A stretch of 52,022 bases of DNA, taken from assembly GCA_910586125.1 (NCBI GenBank), contig CAJUHP010000024.1:1-52022 (forward strand), read 5' to 3'. Source of the DNA: an uncultured Lachnospiraceae bacterium. GTDB lineage: Bacteria; Bacillota; Clostridia; Lachnospirales; Lachnospiraceae. The notes under the pieces were generated by a model. The model was not told the DNA's origin. It made no database searches and worked only from the letters and a program-made list of their open reading frames with translations. Both the position numbers and the translations under genes were made by a program. Below, piece after piece: positions 8,211 through 16,546 of the stretch (within the stretch, counting starts at the first letter, position 1; each line of letters begins with the position of its first letter).

Positions 8211-9307
8211 GGCTGCTCGTTTTCCGCTTCCGGCTGTTCCATATAGCTCTCGTCCCGCTCAAACCGTCCGGACAGAGGAATGCTGTTGCGGAAAATTTCA
8301 TTGGCCGAACCGTTGATCGTGATCTGTACCTGGCTGACGCCGGTTATTTCTGTCAGGGAATTGACCACCGAATAAATTTCGATGGCGTCCGTCACATTCA
8401 TCGGTTCATTCAGAAAAATGCTGTCAAAATCCACATAGCAGACGCCATCCCGCAGACTGACTCCCTGCACTTTTACCGCTGACGGCAGAGTGGGAAGATT
8501 TCCCTCTGCCGCCGGACCCTCGATCAACTGATTCAGCACCACCCGCTCCAAAGACATACTGCTGGAATACACCACGGAACGGTTCTCCATCACCAGGCGG
8601 TTGCCCGCCTCATTGGCAAAATACAGCGTCAATTCCGCCTGGGTGTACTGGTTTGTGGCGTCTCCTGTGTTGTCTATAAAATCCGCCCCGCTCAGCAAAA
8701 CCGGCTCCGGATTGGAGATCGCCAGATTGGCTGCATCGTTTCCCACGGATTCGCCCGCCGTCAAACCGGAACCGTTTCCAGAAGAACCGCTCCCCGGGCC
8801 GGTTCCATTTTCCGCTGTCACGCCGCCCAGCGCACTGTTTCCGGTATAGGGCCGGTCATTTACATAGATAGAGATGTATTCGACTTCTTCCAGTTGCGTT
8901 ATGGTCTTGGCAAGCGCCGCCTTGCACAGAAGCTCGGTCACTTTGTCCATCATCGTGTAGGTCGTGTCGAAATAGATATTGGCAATGTTATCTTCCAGCC
9001 GAATCGGACCGGCCAGCGTCACATTGGCCGGGATGGCCCGGCGGCCGTCGCTTCCCTCCGGCACGATCTGACATTGGCTTAACAGTTCGTCCAGAATCCC
9101 CTCCGTGTCCTCTGCCTGCGGTTCATACACTACACTCACCAGAGCGGTTCCGGCCTGATTGATATAATAGGTGTAATACTGCCCTTCCTCCAGCGTCTTT
9201 TTTGCCGGGCTGTTGCAGCCGGATAAAAACGACAGAAGAAAAAGAACTGCCAGCACACATGCCAGCCGGACGGACGCCGGATGTTGTCTCTGTTTTTCCC
9301 TTGTCAT
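8207..9307 (-). CDS. GerMN-domain lipoprotein
   Basis: A 366-aa exported lipoprotein. The N-terminus has a hydrophobic segment ending in SFLSGC, a good lipobox. Two GerMN-type repeats follow: about residues 45-150 (QAGTALVSVVYEP ... ANIYFDTTYTMMD) and about 230-345 (LTLYFANEAGNRL ... DGVCYVDFDSIF). They are separated by a Gly/Ser-rich linker. GerMN domains occur in sporulation and germination lipoproteins and in two-component operon lipoproteins such as LpqB. Its ATG overlaps the end of the histidine kinase gene (ATGA), so it is the last gene of the operon and may modulate the kinase. Its precise role is unknown. Confidence 0.88.
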   Translation of the reverse strand: MTREKQRQHPASVRLACVLAVLFLLSFLSGCNSPAKKTLEEGQYYTYYINQAGTALVSVVYEPQAEDTEGILDELLSQCQIVPEGSDGRRAIPANVTLAGPIRLEDNIANIYFDTTYTMMDKVTELLCKAALAKTITQLEEVEYISIYVNDRPYTGNSALGGVTAENGTGPGSGSSGNGSGLTAGESVGNDAANLAISNPEPVLLSGADFIDNTGDATNQYTQAELTLYFANEAGNRLVMENRSVVYSSSMSLERVVLNQLIEGPAAEGNLPTLPSAVKVQGVSLRDGVCYVDFDSIFLNEPMNVTDAIEIYSVVNSLTEITGVSQVQITINGSANEIFRNSIPLSGRFERDESYMEQPEAENEQP

Positions 9308-10755
9308 GCTTCTTCCTCCTGTCTGCGGTATGTACGGGAAATCCGAACGGTAAAGGTCGTTCCCTCCCCCTCCACGCTGTGAATTCGTATCCCTCCGTGG
9401 TGCAGGGAAATGATGCTCTTGGTGATGGCTAACCCCAGCCCGGTTCCGCCGGTCGTCCGGGAGCGGGCTTTGTCCACCCGGTAAAAGCGCTCAAAGATAT
9501 GATCCCACTCTTTGTCCGGTATCCCGATGCCGGAATCGGCCACCTTGATATAGAAAAACTGGTGATCCGCGTTGAGGGAAACGCGCACCCAGCCGTTGTC
9601 CACATTGTACTTGATGGCATTTTCCACCAGGTTGGTGATGGCCAGATTCAGCTTTACCGCGTCGGCGTCGGCCAGAACAGGACGAAAGGTCTCCAGAACC
9701 AGTTCCACATTGCGCTTCATGGCCAGAGGGCGCAGCCTTTTTAGAATTCCCTCTATCATCTCATTGATATTGACCCGCGAGATATTCAGTTCCGTTTTGG
9801 ATTTATCCATCCGTACCAACGTCAGCAGATCGTCAATGATCTGACTTTCCCGGTCGATTTCCGCGGAAATATCCGTCATAAATTCCTGGTACAGCTCCAC
9901 CGGCACTTCTTCCTGTCCGATCAGAGAGTCCGCCAGAACCCGGATGGAGGTGATCGGCGTCTTCAGCTCATGAGAAACATTGGATACAAACTGCTGACGC
10001 GATTCGTCCAATGCCCTAAGACGCGCCAGCATCCGGTTGTAAGCCTGCGCAATCTGGATGGTCTCCGCACAGTCGTTGATCTGGATGTCGCCGCCTACCG
10101 AATCCTGGGAGGAGTCGTCGATCGCTTTTGCCACCTTTTTCACAGGTCGGACCAGCAGACCGGAGAAAAACAGCGCCACAGCGATCAGAAGAACGCCGGT
10201 GACAATAGTCGCTACCAGGCGCTGATCCTCAAGCTGTTCCCGCAGATCAATCAAAAATTCCATGGACGCGGTGATCACCAGGACCCCCTGGATACTTCCG
10301 TCCTCCCTGGTGATGGGCAGCGCCAGTTCCAGATATTTTCCCTCCTCGTCAAAGCGCGAGGTGTTGGCTCCTCCGAAACACATCAGCACTTCCTGGGAGA
10401 TATTGTATTTTCCCTCCGCCAGATGATAGGTGTCTTTGCAGATCCGGTAGTCGCTGTCCACCAGTATCACCCGCCCTCTGTAAAAGCGGGCCAACTGCTC
10501 CACCTCCGCTGTCAGAACCGGCTGAGACATATTGGTCAGATAATCTTTCTGCTCCATCTCGGCCACCACCGCCACGCTCTGATACTGCAGCTCGGCCAGC
10601 TTGGATTTCACATGGTTTTCAAACGAGCTGTGAACCAGCAGAATGCTGATTACCACCACCGGAATCACGCCGATTCCCAACAGAATAGAAAAGATCCAGA
10701 GATGAAGACTCCCCCTATATTTTAAACGCAGCTTGATCTGTCTCATTTCTGTCAT
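9304..10755 (-). CDS. Sensor histidine kinase (PhoR/WalK type)
   Basis: Membrane kinase of 483 aa. Order: TM1 about 19-42; an extracytoplasmic sensor of about 135 residues (43-179, Cache/PAS-like by size); TM2 about 180-202; HAMP about 203-255; HisKA with phospho-acceptor His262 in FVSNVSHELKTP; and HATPase_c with NLVENAIKYN, DSGIGIP, FERFYRVDKARSR and GTGLGLAI. All catalytic motifs are intact. It overlaps the regulator gene by four bases upstream and the GerMN gene by four bases downstream. The signal is unknown; the GerMN and ComEA-like lipoproteins point to cell-envelope sensing. Confidence 0.95.
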   Translation of the reverse strand: MTEMRQIKLRLKYRGSLHLWIFSILLGIGVIPVVVISILLVHSSFENHVKSKLAELQYQSVAVVAEMEQKDYLTNMSQPVLTAEVEQLARFYRGRVILVDSDYRICKDTYHLAEGKYNISQEVLMCFGGANTSRFDEEGKYLELALPITREDGSIQGVLVITASMEFLIDLREQLEDQRLVATIVTGVLLIAVALFFSGLLVRPVKKVAKAIDDSSQDSVGGDIQINDCAETIQIAQAYNRMLARLRALDESRQQFVSNVSHELKTPITSIRVLADSLIGQEEVPVELYQEFMTDISAEIDRESQIIDDLLTLVRMDKSKTELNISRVNINEMIEGILKRLRPLAMKRNVELVLETFRPVLADADAVKLNLAITNLVENAIKYNVDNGWVRVSLNADHQFFYIKVADSGIGIPDKEWDHIFERFYRVDKARSRTTGGTGLGLAITKSIISLHHGGIRIHSVEGEGTTFTVRISRTYRRQEEEA

Positions 10756-11438
10756 CCCTTATAGTAATAACCTACGCCCCATTTGGTGTACACATACCGG
10801 GGATCGCTGGGATTTGCCTCCACCTTTTCGCGCAGCCTGCGGACATGTACGTCCACAGTCCGTACATCTCCGGGATATTCATAGCCCCACACCACATTCA
10901 GAAGCTTCTCCCGGCTGAATACCTTCCCCGGATTGGTGAGAAGCAGCTCCAAGAGGTCAAATTCTTTCGCAGTCAGATTGACCTCCCTTTCCGCAATAAA
11001 CACACGGCGGCTTTCCCGGTCCATGGATAACTCTCCGGCTTTCAGCACCGACGCATTCTCCTCCTTGGCCGCCTTGCTGCTGCGGCGCAGGATCGCCTTG
11101 ATCCGGGCTTTTACTTCCAGAATATTAAAAGGCTTCGTGATATAGTCGTCCGCGCCGTATTCCAGCCCCAAGATCTTATCCATATCGTCGCCCTTTGCCG
11201 TCAGCATAATGATCGGCATATCTGAAAATTCCCGAATTCTCTGACATACCTCGTATCCGTCATACACCGGCAGCATCAGATCCAGAAGAACCACGTCATA
11301 TTCATTCTGTTTTGCCAGCTCCAGGGCTTCTTCTCCGTCATACGCGCAGTCTACTTCCATCCCATCCTTTTCCAGACTAAAGCGGATTCCCTTTACAATC
11401 AGCTTTTCGTCGTCCACTACCAGTATCCGGTTTGCCAT
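10752..11438 (-). CDS. OmpR/PhoP-family response regulator
   Basis: 228 aa: receiver domain 1-120 with the acidic pocket DDE and phospho-acceptor Asp53 (VVLLDLMLP), the conserved Thr80 and Lys about 102 (ITKPF), and a winged-helix domain about 130-226 (NLTAKEFDLLELL, DVRTVDVHVRRLREK, KWGVGYYYKG). The start at 11438 has GGGAGG five bases away; the longer frame to 11477 lies within the preceding gene. It partners the kinase immediately downstream and is close in form to WalR/PhoP regulators. Confidence 0.95.
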   Translation of the reverse strand: MANRILVVDDEKLIVKGIRFSLEKDGMEVDCAYDGEEALELAKQNEYDVVLLDLMLPVYDGYEVCQRIREFSDMPIIMLTAKGDDMDKILGLEYGADDYITKPFNILEVKARIKAILRRSSKAAKEENASVLKAGELSMDRESRRVFIAEREVNLTAKEFDLLELLLTNPGKVFSREKLLNVVWGYEYPGDVRTVDVHVRRLREKVEANPSDPRYVYTKWGVGYYYKG

Positions 11439-11439
11439 G

Positions 11440-12222
11440 TCATCCTCCCACTGTAATATAATCTCTGATTTTTGCAAACAGGCCCTCTTTAATGCCCGTC
11501 ACCTGCATGATATCTTCTATGGCCGCAAAAGGACCGTGTTCCTCCCGGTAAGAAAGGATCGCCTGGGCCCGCGTCTGTCCGATCCCCGGTATCGTCACCA
11601 GTTCTGCTTCCCCGGCCCGGTTGATATCCACCAGACCAGCCGCTATCTCTCTCCCGGAATCAGATTCTCTGGTTTGCGGCGGCGCCTCATACCACTCCTC
11701 ACCGCCGCCTTCCATCTGCTGCCCGCCGCCAAAAACCGCGCCTTCCTGCGCTTCGCCGTTTTCTGGGCCGCTCTTTGACGGGATTGTCACCTTGCTGCCA
11801 TCCGCCACAATCAGGGCCAGATTTACGCTCTCTTCATCCGCCTCCTGAGTCAGACCGCCCGCCGCCTGAACGGCGTCCCAGACCCGGCTGCCTTGCTCCA
11901 GCTCATAGACGCCGGGAAAACGCACCTGCCCGCACACGTGAACCCAGATCCCCACATCCGTTTCCTCCGCGCCGCCTGCAAATACCGGCGGAGCAGAGGG
12001 GGGCGCTTTTTCTGTCGTTCCTTCGGCGGTTCCTGCCGCCTCCGGCGATTTGCCGCCGCTTCCCTGCGTGCCGGTGAAAGTCTCTGTCCCTCCTTCGCGC
12101 CTGCCGTCTTCCTGCTCTTCAAACGCCTGCGTGCGTCCGTCCCCGATCTGCACCGCCTGCCCGTTTTCCCTGCAGCCCGTCATAACCAGAAGGATTAATA
12201 TCAGACATACTGTCTGAAGCAT
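11440..12222 (-). CDS. ComEA-like lipoprotein (SLBB plus helix-hairpin-helix DNA-binding domain)
   Basis: 260 aa if started at the ATG at 12222, which begins a signal peptide ending in VMTGC, a good lipobox. A low-complexity Gly/Glu/Pro linker follows. Then an SLBB-type domain (about 91-150: VHVCGQVRFPGVYELEQGS) and, after a second disordered linker, a helix-hairpin-helix domain (about 198-258: DINRAGEAELVTIPGIGQTRAQAIL). This is the ComEA arrangement for binding incoming DNA, but ComEA normally has a transmembrane anchor, not a lipid anchor. It is first in the operon with the two-component system and GerMN; its stop lies within the ribosome binding region of the regulator. Confidence 0.85.
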   Translation of the reverse strand: MLQTVCLILILLVMTGCRENGQAVQIGDGRTQAFEEQEDGRREGGTETFTGTQGSGGKSPEAAGTAEGTTEKAPPSAPPVFAGGAEETDVGIWVHVCGQVRFPGVYELEQGSRVWDAVQAAGGLTQEADEESVNLALIVADGSKVTIPSKSGPENGEAQEGAVFGGGQQMEGGGEEWYEAPPQTRESDSGREIAAGLVDINRAGEAELVTIPGIGQTRAQAILSYREEHGPFAAIEDIMQVTGIKEGLFAKIRDYITVGG

Positions 12223-12361
12223 CTTCTTTCCCTGTATCCACGCCACGCAAACAACAGCCTGGCGCCTGTCGGTGCGGCTGCTTTTTATTCCTGTCCTTCC
12301 TCTTTTCAAACTTCCGTCCTCCCCAAAGCAGAGAGTCCGATTTTCCTTTTGCCATGACTCT

Positions 12362-12390
12362 ATTCTAACGAATCTGCGCAAGAATTACAA
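12362..12390 (-). promoter_or_regulatory. Promoter of the ComEA/two-component/GerMN operon
   Basis: Minus strand: TTGTAA (12390-12385), 17 bases, TAGAAT (12367-12362). This gives a leader of roughly 130 bases before the lipoprotein start at 12222. Confidence 0.65.
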
Positions 12391-12402
12391 GCATATTTTA
12401 TG

Positions 12403-12831
12403 TCACCACTTAAAAATAATAATTCCGGCCAAGGCAAGACCCATTCCGACTACCCGGCGCCATGCAAAAGGAACCTTTTCCACTCCAAAGATGCCGAACG
12501 CCTCGATCAGATAAGCGGCCAGAAGCTGTGAAACCACAATCAGCATCACGGCGCGGGCCGGCCCCAGCGAATTCATTCCCTGTATCACCGTATAGGTGAT
12601 AAAAGCGCCCAGAATACCGCCGGTCAGCATATACCAGGGACTGACCGAAAACAGCCCGGACACCGGCTCTCTGCCGGTAAACAGCCAGAGAATGACGCAG
12701 GTGGCAAAAGCCGTCAATTGAACCCAGCCCGCCGACACCCAGACGCTGGTCTGCTTCGTCACCTCCGCATTCAGCACGCCCTGAACACTCATCAGAATAC
12801 CCGACAACAAAGAAATCAAAGTTCCAAACAT
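12403..12831 (-). CDS. Small DMT-superfamily transporter (YdcZ / DUF606)
   Basis: 142 aa with about five hydrophobic helices, matching the half-size EamA-like YdcZ family. Landmarks: SVQGVLNAEVTKQTSVWVSAGWVQL at the N-terminus, WYMLTGGILGAFITY, and ARAVMLIVVSQLLAAYLIEAFG. The substrate is unknown; relatives are annotated as drug/metabolite transporters and often act as pairs of half-transporters. The ribosome binding site AGGAGG lies inside a stable hairpin that ends right before the ATG (12832-12914), so expression may be controlled at that structure. Confidence 0.88.
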   Translation of the reverse strand: MFGTLISLLSGILMSVQGVLNAEVTKQTSVWVSAGWVQLTAFATCVILWLFTGREPVSGLFSVSPWYMLTGGILGAFITYTVIQGMNSLGPARAVMLIVVSQLLAAYLIEAFGIFGVEKVPFAWRRVVGMGLALAGIIIFKW

Positions 12832-12914
12832 AAAAAGACCTCCTGCTCTTCACACTGCTGCCCGCCGCATCCCGCGGCGGTCTTTTCTACAGTGTTCCCG
12901 CAAAGAGGTCTTTT
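12832..12914 (-). promoter_or_regulatory. Hairpin that contains the YdcZ ribosome binding site
   Basis: On the minus strand AAAAGACCTC (12914-12905) pairs with GAGGTCTTTT (12842-12833). Inside it are an ACACTG/CAGTGT pair and a CCGCCGC/GCGGCGG hairpin. The 3' arm contains AGGAGG and is followed by TTTTT and then the ATG. It therefore resembles both an intrinsic terminator (for the upstream beta-helix gene) and a structure hiding the ribosome binding site of the next gene. No known riboswitch class was recognised. Confidence 0.6.
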
Positions 12915-12933
12915 CAAACCTGTTTTTCTGGTA

Positions 12934-13599
12934 TCAGCGCTTTGCGGCGACTTCTCCCTGTTTTTTATAGATCGAATGGGCCGCCACCACGCCGCGCACC
13001 ATGGAGAGCGGATAGATATTGCTCTCCCGGCCGACCACTGTGCCGGGATTGAGCACGGTCCCGCAGCCCACCTCCACGCAGTCGCCCAGCATAGCGCCAA
13101 ATTTTTTCAGCCCGGTGGGAATTGCGCCCTCGGGCGTCTTCACCACGGTCAGCGATTTGTCGGATTTGACGTTGGAGGTGATGGAGCCGGCTCCCATGTG
13201 CGCCCGATAGCCTAAAATCGAATCGCCCACATAATTGTAATGAGGAACCTGCACTTTATTGAAGAGAATCACATTCTTCAGCTCGGTGGAGTTGCCTACG
13301 ACCGCGCCCTCCCCCACCAGGGCGTTGCCGCGGATAAAGGCGCAGTGGCGGATCTCCGCGTCTTTGCCGATGATGATATTGCTGCCAAGAAAAGCCGTCG
13401 GCGCAACCTTGGCCGAGCGGGCAACCCACACATGGTTCTCTCTGGCCTCGTATTCCTCCTCCGGAAGCTGGCTCCCCAGCTTCTCAATAAAAGCTCCGAT
13501 ATGTGGCAGCGCCTCCCAGGGAAACGCATACTGCTCCAGCAGAGGCTTTGCCAGCGTCTCCTCAAGCGTAAACAGGGACTTTGTCATCCAGTCTTTCAT
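12934..13599 (-). CDS. Left-handed beta-helix acyltransferase-like protein (GlmU C-terminal-like)
   Basis: 221 aa. After an N-terminal helical part (KSLFTLEETLAKPLLEQY) comes a left-handed parallel beta-helix of hexapeptide repeats from about residue 65 to 205 (APTAFLGSNIIIGKDAEIRHCAFIRGN is part of it, as is NPGTVVGRESNIYPL). It resembles the acetyltransferase half of GlmU and is usually named UDP-N-acetylglucosamine pyrophosphorylase-like, but no nucleotidyltransferase domain is present, so that name would be misleading. The start at 13599 has AAGGAGG nine bases upstream. The substrate is unknown; a nucleotide-sugar or acyl-transfer role is an inference. Confidence 0.8.
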   Translation of the reverse strand: MKDWMTKSLFTLEETLAKPLLEQYAFPWEALPHIGAFIEKLGSQLPEEEYEARENHVWVARSAKVAPTAFLGSNIIIGKDAEIRHCAFIRGNALVGEGAVVGNSTELKNVILFNKVQVPHYNYVGDSILGYRAHMGAGSITSNVKSDKSLTVVKTPEGAIPTGLKKFGAMLGDCVEVGCGTVLNPGTVVGRESNIYPLSMVRGVVAAHSIYKKQGEVAAKR

Positions 13600-13625
13600 A
13601 AAATATATCCTCCTTTTTTCCACAA

Positions 13626-13668
13626 ACACCGCCCCCGTATGCCGTCTTTGGCATGACAGGGGCGGTGT
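13626..13668 (-). terminator. Terminator-like hairpin after the HD gene
   Basis: Arms at 13626-13643 and 13650-13668 (ACACCGCCCC...GGGGCGGTGT with inner ATGCC/GGCAT). On the minus strand it is followed by a short TTTGTGG, so the T-tract is weak. It separates the HD gene from the beta-helix gene. Confidence 0.6.
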
Positions 13669-13690
13669 CTGTTATGATCCTTATTTTCTA

Positions 13691-14230
13691 TTATGCCCGG
13701 TAGCTTCCGGCCGAATAGCGCAGCCTCTGAAACAGGCCGCGCACACTGCGCCCTGCGGTCAGAGACATCTCCTTGGATGCCACCGCCTTATCTGCCAGCG
13801 TCAGAATCCATGCCTCTCTCCCGTGGGGAAGCGTGGCGGCTAACGGAAACATATGGCTGGCGATGGACGCGCACTGCTTGGGCGTCAGGTCAAAATACAG
13901 CTTGGCGCGCAGCGCCGCGATCTCCCCGTGAACAAACGCATGCATATGGGTCAGACGGCGCATCCCGCGATACCGGTGAACAAAATTTTTATACCATTCC
14001 TCATGCCAGTCATAGCCGAAGAAATCATGCAGTAAAGCGACGCGGGTCAGGGAACAAAGCTCCTCTTCACTCATCCGCAGCCGGCGGCCCATCTGGTATG
14101 CCATACGGGCGGTAGCCAGAGAATGATCATACACGGTATTGCATGAACCGTGGTGCGGGTAGTTTCGCAGTTCCTGAAATGCCGGATTGTCCAGAATATC
14201 CTGAATCATCGGCTGAAATTCTCCGTCCAT
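13691..14230 (-). CDS. HD-domain hydrolase
   Basis: 179 aa. Metal-binding HD signature: His in VYDHSLATARMAYQMG and the HD pair in RVALLHDFFGYDW, with a further His in the downstream ASHMFPLA. Such proteins hydrolyse phosphate esters of nucleotides or related compounds. The start at 14230 is preceded by GGAGGGGG six bases away; the longer frame to 14269 is rejected. It lies downstream of topB on the same strand, about 125 bases apart. The specific substrate cannot be read from sequence. Confidence 0.85.
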   Translation of the reverse strand: MDGEFQPMIQDILDNPAFQELRNYPHHGSCNTVYDHSLATARMAYQMGRRLRMSEEELCSLTRVALLHDFFGYDWHEEWYKNFVHRYRGMRRLTHMHAFVHGEIAALRAKLYFDLTPKQCASIASHMFPLAATLPHGREAWILTLADKAVASKEMSLTAGRSVRGLFQRLRYSAGSYRA

Positions 14231-14355
14231 GGGACTCCCCCTCCTTCCATGGCGGCAGCAATCTGCCACTGTGGTGTTATCGAATGTCTTCCCCTCTATT
14301 GTATTCCTTTTGCCGTTCCATTACAAGAGGAAATATTTGAAAAATCAAACAAAAT

Positions 14356-16395
14356 TTATGGGGTTCCTGATGGAACGTCCTCCTTCGGCGCCGTCTTTTT
14401 TTTGTCCGTTTCATAAAATGGCCTGACCTGATCAAACAGGGTCAAGAGCTGTCGGCTGTTGTCCAGTTTCATGACGCCTACGGTCCGGCGGCGGATAAAA
14501 TCGGACAGCTTTCCCATATATTCCGATTCACTGATCTCGCCCTGCGCCACATAGGTCAGCCCTTTTTCCCAGCTAGCGGTCAGCTCCGGGTTCAAGAGCT
14601 GGCGCAGCGAGTGATCCACCGTATCGTAGATCAGCTCGCCCAAAAATGTAGGCGTAATCACCTGCGTCTTTTTGTTCAGAGCCAGATAGCCGTTCGCCAC
14701 CAGTTTCTTTAGGATCTCGGCGCGGGTCGCGCTGGTGCCGATGCCGCTCCCCTTAATCTGCGCCCGCAGTTCTTCATCCTCAATTAGCTGGCCTGCGTTT
14801 TCCATCGCCAGAATGATGGAGCCGGAGGAATAGCGCTTCGGCGGCGTAGTCTCCCCCTCCTTTACGGCGAACTCTGTCACCATAAGAACGGCTCCTTTCC
14901 GAAGTCCGGACAGTTTTTTTAATAGCTCCGCATCGTCCGGCGCATTCTCCCCGTCCTCCGTCTTTTCTTTGGCGGCCGGCGCCGGCGATGCCACCGCCAG
15001 ATATCCCTGCTCTTTCAGCACTTTAAAACCGGCAAAAAAATGTTCTTCCCGGATAGTAAACTCCAGAGAAAACCGATGATAGACGGCCGGCGGAAAAAAG
15101 ATGCTCAAGAAGCGGCGCACAATCACTTCGTAGACTTTGACGGACAGCGCGGGCATCCGGTTTAACTGCCCGATTCCCTGCCCGGTGGGAATGACGGCAT
15201 AGTGGTCGGTGATCGCCTTATCGTTGACATAGCGGGTCTTTTCCAATCCCTTATAGCTTTCTTTCGTCAGAATCTCTTCGGCAAAAACCCGCACGCCGGG
15301 AATGGCCCGCAGGCCGCCGATATTTTTGGCGATCTCCTTTGCCACGGCTTTAGAAAGGACGCGGGCATCGGTGCGGGGATAGGTCACAAGCTTCTTTTCA
15401 TAGAGTTCCTGGACAATTTTCAGCGTCTCGTCCGGGCTCAGTTTAAACAGTCTGGAGCATTCGTTCTGCAGTTCCGCCAGATTAAACAAAAGCGGCGGAT
15501 TTTTCTTCTCCGTTTTTTTCTCCATGGACTGAAGAAGCGCCTGCGCCGGCGGCGGGTTTTTCAGGGAAGCGATCAGCTCCTCCGCCTTTTTTTTCTCTTT
15601 CAACCCGTTGTCTTTATACAGACAGGGATGGGCGAAATAACGGCTGCCGGCCACCGCCTTCCACTCCGTCTCCAGAGCGCTGCTCTGACAGTCTAGGACC
15701 GCTGTCACCCGGTAAAAAGGAGTCTTGACAAATCGGCGGATTTCCCGCTCTCTGCGCACCACCATTCCCTGGACGCAGGTCATCACCCTTCCCACGGACA
15801 AGACGGTGCGGTCCGTCTTCATATAGGAGGACAGCGCGTTTCCGTATTTTAACGTCAGCAGCCTGGAAAAATTGATTCCCATCAGATAGTCTTCTTTTGC
15901 CCGCAGATAAGCGGAGGAAGCCAAATTATCATACTCCGACAGATCTTTTGCGTTTTGGATTCCCTTTAAAATCTCTTCCTCTGTCTGCGAGTCGATCCAC
16001 ACACGGCGGCGCTTCTTGCCCTGAACGCCGGCCATCTGCTCGACCAGCCGGTAAATATACTCCCCCTCGCGTCCGGAGTCGGTGCAGACATAGATCAGTT
16101 CCACATCGGGCCGGTTCAAAAGCCCCTTTACAATGCCGAATTGCTTCTTCACCGAATCAATGATCTCATAACGAAACTCCTGGGGAATAAAAGGCAGTGT
16201 GTGAAGACTCCAGCGCTTCAGCCCGGCGTCGTAAACTTCAGGGTAACTCATTGTCACCAGATGACCGACGCACCAGGTCACAACCGCCTCCGGCGACTCC
16301 AGATACCCGTCCCTCCGGGCTCCCTGAATCTTTAACGCCTTTGCGAATTCCGCCGCCACACTGGGCTTCTCTGCTATATACAATGCTTTTCCCAT
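14356..16395 (-). CDS. topB: DNA topoisomerase III
   Basis: Type IA topoisomerase, 679 aa. It has the TOPRIM domain at the N-terminus (LYIAEKPSVAAEFAKAL and the acidic CTDSGREGEYIYRL) and the active-site tyrosine in the KLVTYPRTDARVLS motif. A long central domain forms the gate (SSAYLRAKEDYLMGINFSRL; SVGRVMTCVQGMVV). The C-terminal region is short with no zinc-ribbon cysteines, as in many TopB proteins. The start at 16395 has GAGGAG five bases upstream; the earlier in-frame start at 16446 overlaps the divergent promoter. Relaxes or decatenates DNA; some relatives sit on mobile elements, but here the neighbours are chromosomal. Confidence 0.95.
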   Translation of the reverse strand: MGKALYIAEKPSVAAEFAKALKIQGARRDGYLESPEAVVTWCVGHLVTMSYPEVYDAGLKRWSLHTLPFIPQEFRYEIIDSVKKQFGIVKGLLNRPDVELIYVCTDSGREGEYIYRLVEQMAGVQGKKRRRVWIDSQTEEEILKGIQNAKDLSEYDNLASSAYLRAKEDYLMGINFSRLLTLKYGNALSSYMKTDRTVLSVGRVMTCVQGMVVRREREIRRFVKTPFYRVTAVLDCQSSALETEWKAVAGSRYFAHPCLYKDNGLKEKKKAEELIASLKNPPPAQALLQSMEKKTEKKNPPLLFNLAELQNECSRLFKLSPDETLKIVQELYEKKLVTYPRTDARVLSKAVAKEIAKNIGGLRAIPGVRVFAEEILTKESYKGLEKTRYVNDKAITDHYAVIPTGQGIGQLNRMPALSVKVYEVIVRRFLSIFFPPAVYHRFSLEFTIREEHFFAGFKVLKEQGYLAVASPAPAAKEKTEDGENAPDDAELLKKLSGLRKGAVLMVTEFAVKEGETTPPKRYSSGSIILAMENAGQLIEDEELRAQIKGSGIGTSATRAEILKKLVANGYLALNKKTQVITPTFLGELIYDTVDHSLRQLLNPELTASWEKGLTYVAQGEISESEYMGKLSDFIRRRTVGVMKLDNSRQLLTLFDQVRPFYETDKKKTAPKEDVPSGTP

Positions 16396-16439
16396 AAATG
16401 CTCCTCTATGATATCCGTCTGCAAACGTCTGTTTTCCCG

Positions 16440-16468
16440 TTGACAATCCCTGCCGCTGCCCTTATAAT
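16440..16468 (+). promoter_or_regulatory. Perfect consensus sigma-A promoter
   Basis: TTGACA (16440-16445), a 17-base spacer and TATAAT (16463-16468), all twelve bases matching consensus. It drives the small membrane protein gene at 16547. Such a strong promoter usually implies heavy transcription or repression. Confidence 0.9.
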
Positions 16469-16483
16469 TAGCTCCAGAGAAAC

Positions 16484-16521
16484 CATTGCACCGGCACAAT
16501 CGTATCTCATTGCGCCGGCAC
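16484..16521 (+). repeat. 14-bp direct repeat just after the transcription start
   Basis: CATTGCACCGGCAC at 16484-16497 recurs as CATTGCGCCGGCAC at 16508-16521, one mismatch, period 24. It lies about 10 bases after the expected transcription start, the position for a repressor or RNA-level control of the following small gene. Confidence 0.7.
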
Positions 16522-16546
16522 CAGGAAAGGAATCCGATCTCGCAGC

